This document shows positions 6,770 to 8,850 of a stretch of DNA of 8,850 bases, piece by piece (the stretch's first letter is position 1; each line of letters starts with the position of its first letter). The notes beneath the pieces are model-generated. The model worked only from the letters and a program-made list of their open reading frames with translations, had not been told where the DNA came from and did no database searches. The stretch is from Vulcanimicrobiota bacterium (lineage in GTDB: Bacteria > Vulcanimicrobiota > Vulcanimicrobiia > Vulcanimicrobiales > Vulcanimicrobiaceae): the NCBI GenBank assembly GCA_030038335.1, contig JASHPC010000277.1, positions 1 through 8,850 of the forward strand, given 5' to 3'. The translations under genes were made by a program, and so were the position numbers.

Positions 6770-7552
6770 CTACTCAGCCGTTCCAGAGGGCGCGTATGCC
6801 GGCTCTTCGCCGCTATAAACGTACCCTTCGCCATCGGCGTAGGCTTGCGAGGCCTCGTAGGAGCTCTCCGTCTCGGTCTTGCCCTCGATAATCGCGTCGG
6901 CGATCTTGCTCACCATGAGCTTGACGGCGCGAATCGCGTCGTCGTTCCCGGGAATCGGATAGTCGATCTCTTCCGGATCGCAGTTCGTGTCGATGACGGC
7001 GATAATCGGAATCTTCAACTTGCGCGCTTCGAGTACGGCGATGCGCTCTTTCTTAGGATCGACGATGAAGAGCGCGTCGGGAAGGCGATGCATGTCTTTG
7101 ATGCCACCCAAGAAGCGCTCGAGGCGCCCCATCTCTTCCTGCAGCTTCGCGACTTCCTTTTTAGGAAGCCGGTCGAAGTCGCCCTGGATCTTCATGTTCT
7201 CGAGCTCGCGCAGCCGGTTGATGCGCTTCTGGATCGTCGCGAAGTTCGTGAGCGTTCCGCCGAGCCAGCGCTGGTTCACGAAGAACGCGCCCGCGCGCTC
7301 GGCCTCCTCGCGTACGACGTCCTGGGCCTGCTTCTTCGTGCCGACGAAAAGAATGATCTTCCCCTCGCGGCCCATCTGCTTGACGATCTCGTAGGTTTCG
7401 CGGAGTTTCTGTACGGTGAGCGCTAAGTCGATGATGTAGATGCCGTTGCGCTCTTGGAAGATGTACGGCTTCATCTTCGGATTCCAGCGGCGAGTCTGGT
7501 GACCGAAGTGGACTCCCGCTTCGAGGAGTTCTTTCATGCTGATGACGGACAT
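6770..7552 (-). CDS. rpsB: 30S ribosomal protein S2
   Basis: Small-subunit protein that sits at the back of the 30S head and recruits S1 in many bacteria. It has 260 residues, slightly above E. coli (241). Typical motifs are ELLEAGVHFGHQTRRWNPKM (8-27), IYIIDLALTVQKL (38-50), FVGTKKQAQDVV (69-80), NQRWLGGTLTNFATI (93-107) and PDALFIVDPKKERIAVLEAR (158-177), followed by IAVIDTNCDPEEIDYPIPGNDDA (184-206). The last 35 or so residues form a Tyr-, Glu-, Ala- and Gly-rich tail that is probably disordered. The ATG at 7552 has AAGGGGG 8 nt upstream and gives the family N-terminus (MSVISMKELLEAG). The frame is open to 7657 but that part covers the leader and promoter. It is the first gene of the operon. 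Confidence 0.97.
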   Translation of the reverse strand: MSVISMKELLEAGVHFGHQTRRWNPKMKPYIFQERNGIYIIDLALTVQKLRETYEIVKQMGREGKIILFVGTKKQAQDVVREEAERAGAFFVNQRWLGGTLTNFATIQKRINRLRELENMKIQGDFDRLPKKEVAKLQEEMGRLERFLGGIKDMHRLPDALFIVDPKKERIAVLEARKLKIPIIAVIDTNCDPEEIDYPIPGNDDAIRAVKLMVSKIADAIIEGKTETESSYEASQAYADGEGYVYSGEEPAYAPSGTAE

Positions 7553-7593
7553 TAGGGAGGCCCCCTTTCTGACCCCGGCCGCCTGCCTTCCTA
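7553..7593 (-). promoter_or_regulatory. Possible stem-loop in the rpsB leader next to the start codon
   Basis: In the mRNA, TAGGAAGGC (7593 to 7585) can pair with GCCTCCCTA (7561 to 7553), nine positions with a single A-C mismatch. The 3' arm ends exactly at the ATG, and the 23-nt loop holds the rest of the AAGGGG ribosome site. This could expose or block initiation. Autogenous control of rpsB by S2 through its leader is known in E. coli; any such role here is inference. No folding was computed. Confidence 0.35.
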
Positions 7594-7620
7594 GCCTGCA
7601 ACCCCCTGCGGAGCCATCGA

Positions 7621-7640
7621 CGCCCCCATCCGGGAGGGCG
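7621..7640 (-). promoter_or_regulatory. GC-rich hairpin in the rpsB 5' leader
   Basis: On the transcribed strand CGCCCUC and GGGGGCG form a 7-bp stem, with one G-U pair, closing a 6-nt CCGGAU loop. It lies about 10 nt after the predicted transcription start. There is no U-run after it, so it is not an intrinsic terminator. It may stabilise the 5' end or act in leader regulation. Confidence 0.4.
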
Positions 7641-7656
7641 AAATAACAACCGGCCA

Positions 7657-7686
7657 ACTATAGCACAGGCACCGTGCCATCTTCAA
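7657..7686 (-). promoter_or_regulatory. Predicted sigma70-type promoter of the rpsB operon
   Basis: On the minus strand TTGAAG (7686-7681) is followed by an 18-bp spacer and TATAGT (7662-7657): four and five of six matches to the -35 and -10 consensus. Transcription would start near 7650, giving a leader of about 98 nt before rpsB. The sequence just after the -10, TGGCCGG, is a GC-rich discriminator, a feature of promoters under stringent control such as those for ribosomal components. This last point is inference. Confidence 0.6.
7668..7678. repeat. Perfect 11-bp inverted repeat (GGCAC-C-GTGCC) in the promoter spacer
   Basis: The arms GGCAC and GTGCC are perfectly complementary around one central base. 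The palindrome sits inside the 18-bp spacer between the predicted -35 and -10 boxes of the rpsB promoter and about 25 bp from the start of the divergent gene. A protein bound there would block RNA polymerase, so it could be an operator. The arms are short enough that chance is possible in GC-rich DNA. Confidence 0.4.
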
Positions 7687-7702
7687 CGGAAACCCCAGTT
7701 CC

Positions 7703-8850
7703 ATGAATGCGCGCAACCGGCAGGGGCCGCCTACTGCCCAGCAGTTGGCGCTTCTTTCCGCTATGAGCGAGCTTTGGCACGCCGGGCGCTATAGCGACGC
7801 CGCGCGCCTCTACGACCGGAGCCCGGACCGCACGCTCGAGGCGACCATCATGCGGGCGCGCGCGTACCTTCAGCACGATGACGCTCCCGCGACCATCGCG
7901 CTCCTCGAACCGACGCCGAAGGGTAATGACGCGCTTTCCGGTTGCCGCGCGATGGTGCTCGCGCAGGCCTACGCGCAGATCGGAAACTACGATCTTGCCG
8001 ATCTGCTCTTCGACGACGCCGCAGCGATCGCGCTACAACTCTCGGACGCTGCCCTCGACGCGAACGTCGCGTATTACCGCGCCGTACGCTTTCTCTTCGA
8101 GCGCAGCACCAATGCGGCGCGTGAGTTGCTGCCGCGGATACGCGCGCTGCCGACTGCCGGCGGGCAACTCCGGGCCCTCTACTTGGAAAGCCGCATCTTC
8201 GACCAAGAGGCGCGTCATCGCGATCAAGCGCGTGTTATCATCGAGCTCCTCACTCGCATCGACCCGAATAGCGAAGAGCACATGGAGATTCGCGCGTGGT
8301 CGACAAGCACGCTCGCAATCCTCGCCCGTGAGATCTACATTCCGGAGGCGTGTTCGCAGATCGAACGGCAACTCGGCGGCGTCGAGTGGCCGGCGGACTT
8401 CAACGAGCGGCGCTTTCAAGCGTTGCGCGCTGTTGGTTGGGCGTACGCATTGCGCGGCGACTATTTCAACGCGTTTCGGTTTCTGCGCCAGTGTTCCAAA
8501 TACGCGACGAGCGATGCTTGGCGCGCGATCGCTGCCGCACAGCGTGCGGAGCTCGCGCGTTGCCGCCGCGAGCCGACGTGGTCGCGGCAAGAGCTTGCCG
8601 AGGCCGAAGAGTACGCCGCGAGCGTCGACTGGGGAACGATCCGCGACGACGCACGGCTCGGCCTTCTTCTCCTCTCCGAACTCTTCGTGCCGATCGATGC
8701 CGCGCGCGCAGCCTATTACCGCGCGCAGTTCAGCGAGCACGAGAACATTTGCGCTCCCCACTTCTATCGCGATGACCCGCGACTGACGGCGCTCGCTCAG
8801 TATTCATCGGCGATCGTCGATCTCGCAACTGGACACGAGAAGCTCGGCAT
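7703..8850 (+). CDS. Alpha-helical TPR-like repeat protein, unknown function, C-terminus cut by window edge
   Basis: I do not recognise the protein as a named family. The visible 382 residues are almost entirely helical and fall into about eight to ten helix-turn-helix units of 30-40 residues that look like degenerate tetratricopeptide repeats: for example LWHAGRYSDAARLYDRSP (24-41), MVLAQAYAQIGNYDLADLLF (84-103), VGWAYALRGDYFNAFRFL (244-261) and LGLLLLSELFVPIDAARAAYY (319-339). The best repeats are at 84-110 and 238-268. There is no signal peptide or membrane segment, so it is probably cytoplasmic and a protein-binding scaffold. Many such proteins carry a DNA-binding or enzymatic domain at the unseen C-terminus; a LuxR-type regulator is one possibility, but nothing here shows it. 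The first ATG (7703) has only a weak GGAA about 12 nt upstream. An ATG at 7763 is an alternative without a better site. The gene is divergent from the rpsB operon and not part of it. Confidence 0.7.
   Translation, partial: MNARNRQGPPTAQQLALLSAMSELWHAGRYSDAARLYDRSPDRTLEATIMRARAYLQHDDAPATIALLEPTPKGNDALSGCRAMVLAQAYAQIGNYDLADLLFDDAAAIALQLSDAALDANVAYYRAVRFLFERSTNAARELLPRIRALPTAGGQLRALYLESRIFDQEARHRDQARVIIELLTRIDPNSEEHMEIRAWSTSTLAILAREIYIPEACSQIERQLGGVEWPADFNERRFQALRAVGWAYALRGDYFNAFRFLRQCSKYATSDAWRAIAAAQRAELARCRREPTWSRQELAEAEEYAASVDWGTIRDDARLGLLLLSELFVPIDAARAAYYRAQFSEHENICAPHFYRDDPRLTALAQYSSAIVDLATGHEKLG

Noticed and set aside
7621..7640. Hairpin considered as an intrinsic terminator
   Set aside because: There is no run of U after the stem on either strand, and it lies just after a promoter.
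8033..8761. 242-codon open frame on the minus strand
   Set aside because: It is opposite the TPR-like gene, whose frame has the better repeat pattern and third-position GC. This is the least certain rejection, because the TPR-like gene has no named homolog here.
1..8850. CRISPR array, insertion sequence, tRNA, rRNA or defence island
   Set aside because: No regular direct repeats, transposase, terminal inverted repeats or RNA-gene motifs were seen. The genes are conserved housekeeping ones with uniform composition.

Overview
The window shows most of one long, tightly packed bacterial operon on the minus strand, plus the start of a divergent gene on the plus strand. In transcription order (right to left) the operon reads rpsB, tsf, pyrH, frr, a 65-residue unknown ORF, cdsA, dxr, rseP, ispG, and then a protein with a copper-amine-oxidase-like N-terminal fold that runs off the left edge. 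Gene gaps are 1-15 bp, or the genes overlap (ATGA between cdsA and dxr). I see no terminator between any of them, so a single transcript of at least 7.5 kb is likely.

Organism: the order rpsB-tsf-pyrH-frr-(uppS)-cdsA-dxr-rseP-ispG is widespread in bacteria, so it does not fix the phylum. Moderately high GC, a short EF-Ts (199 residues), a single-PDZ RseP, frequent GTG/TTG starts and the copper-amine-oxidase-like stalk protein suggest a deep-branching lineage outside the well-studied Proteobacteria. Eremiobacterota (WPS-2) or a relative is my guess. This is inference and is not proven by the window.

The right-hand 150 bp intergenic region (7553-7702) holds a good sigma70-type promoter for the operon. 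The spacer between its -35 and -10 boxes contains a perfect GGCAC-N-GTGCC palindrome, and the roughly 100-nt leader has two possible stem-loops, one ending directly at the rpsB start codon. Past it, on the plus strand, lies an alpha-helical TPR-like protein of unknown function, cut by the window end.

Functionally the operon joins translation (S2, EF-Ts, ribosome recycling factor), UMP phosphorylation for pyrimidine nucleotides, CDP-diacylglycerol synthesis for phospholipids, two steps of the MEP isoprenoid pathway (dxr, ispG) and a site-2 intramembrane protease. The clearest departure from the usual layout is that uppS, normally between frr and cdsA, is missing and a 65-residue ORF of unknown function sits in its place. 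I found no mobile element, CRISPR array, tRNA, rRNA or defence-type system. This is mostly a conserved housekeeping region.
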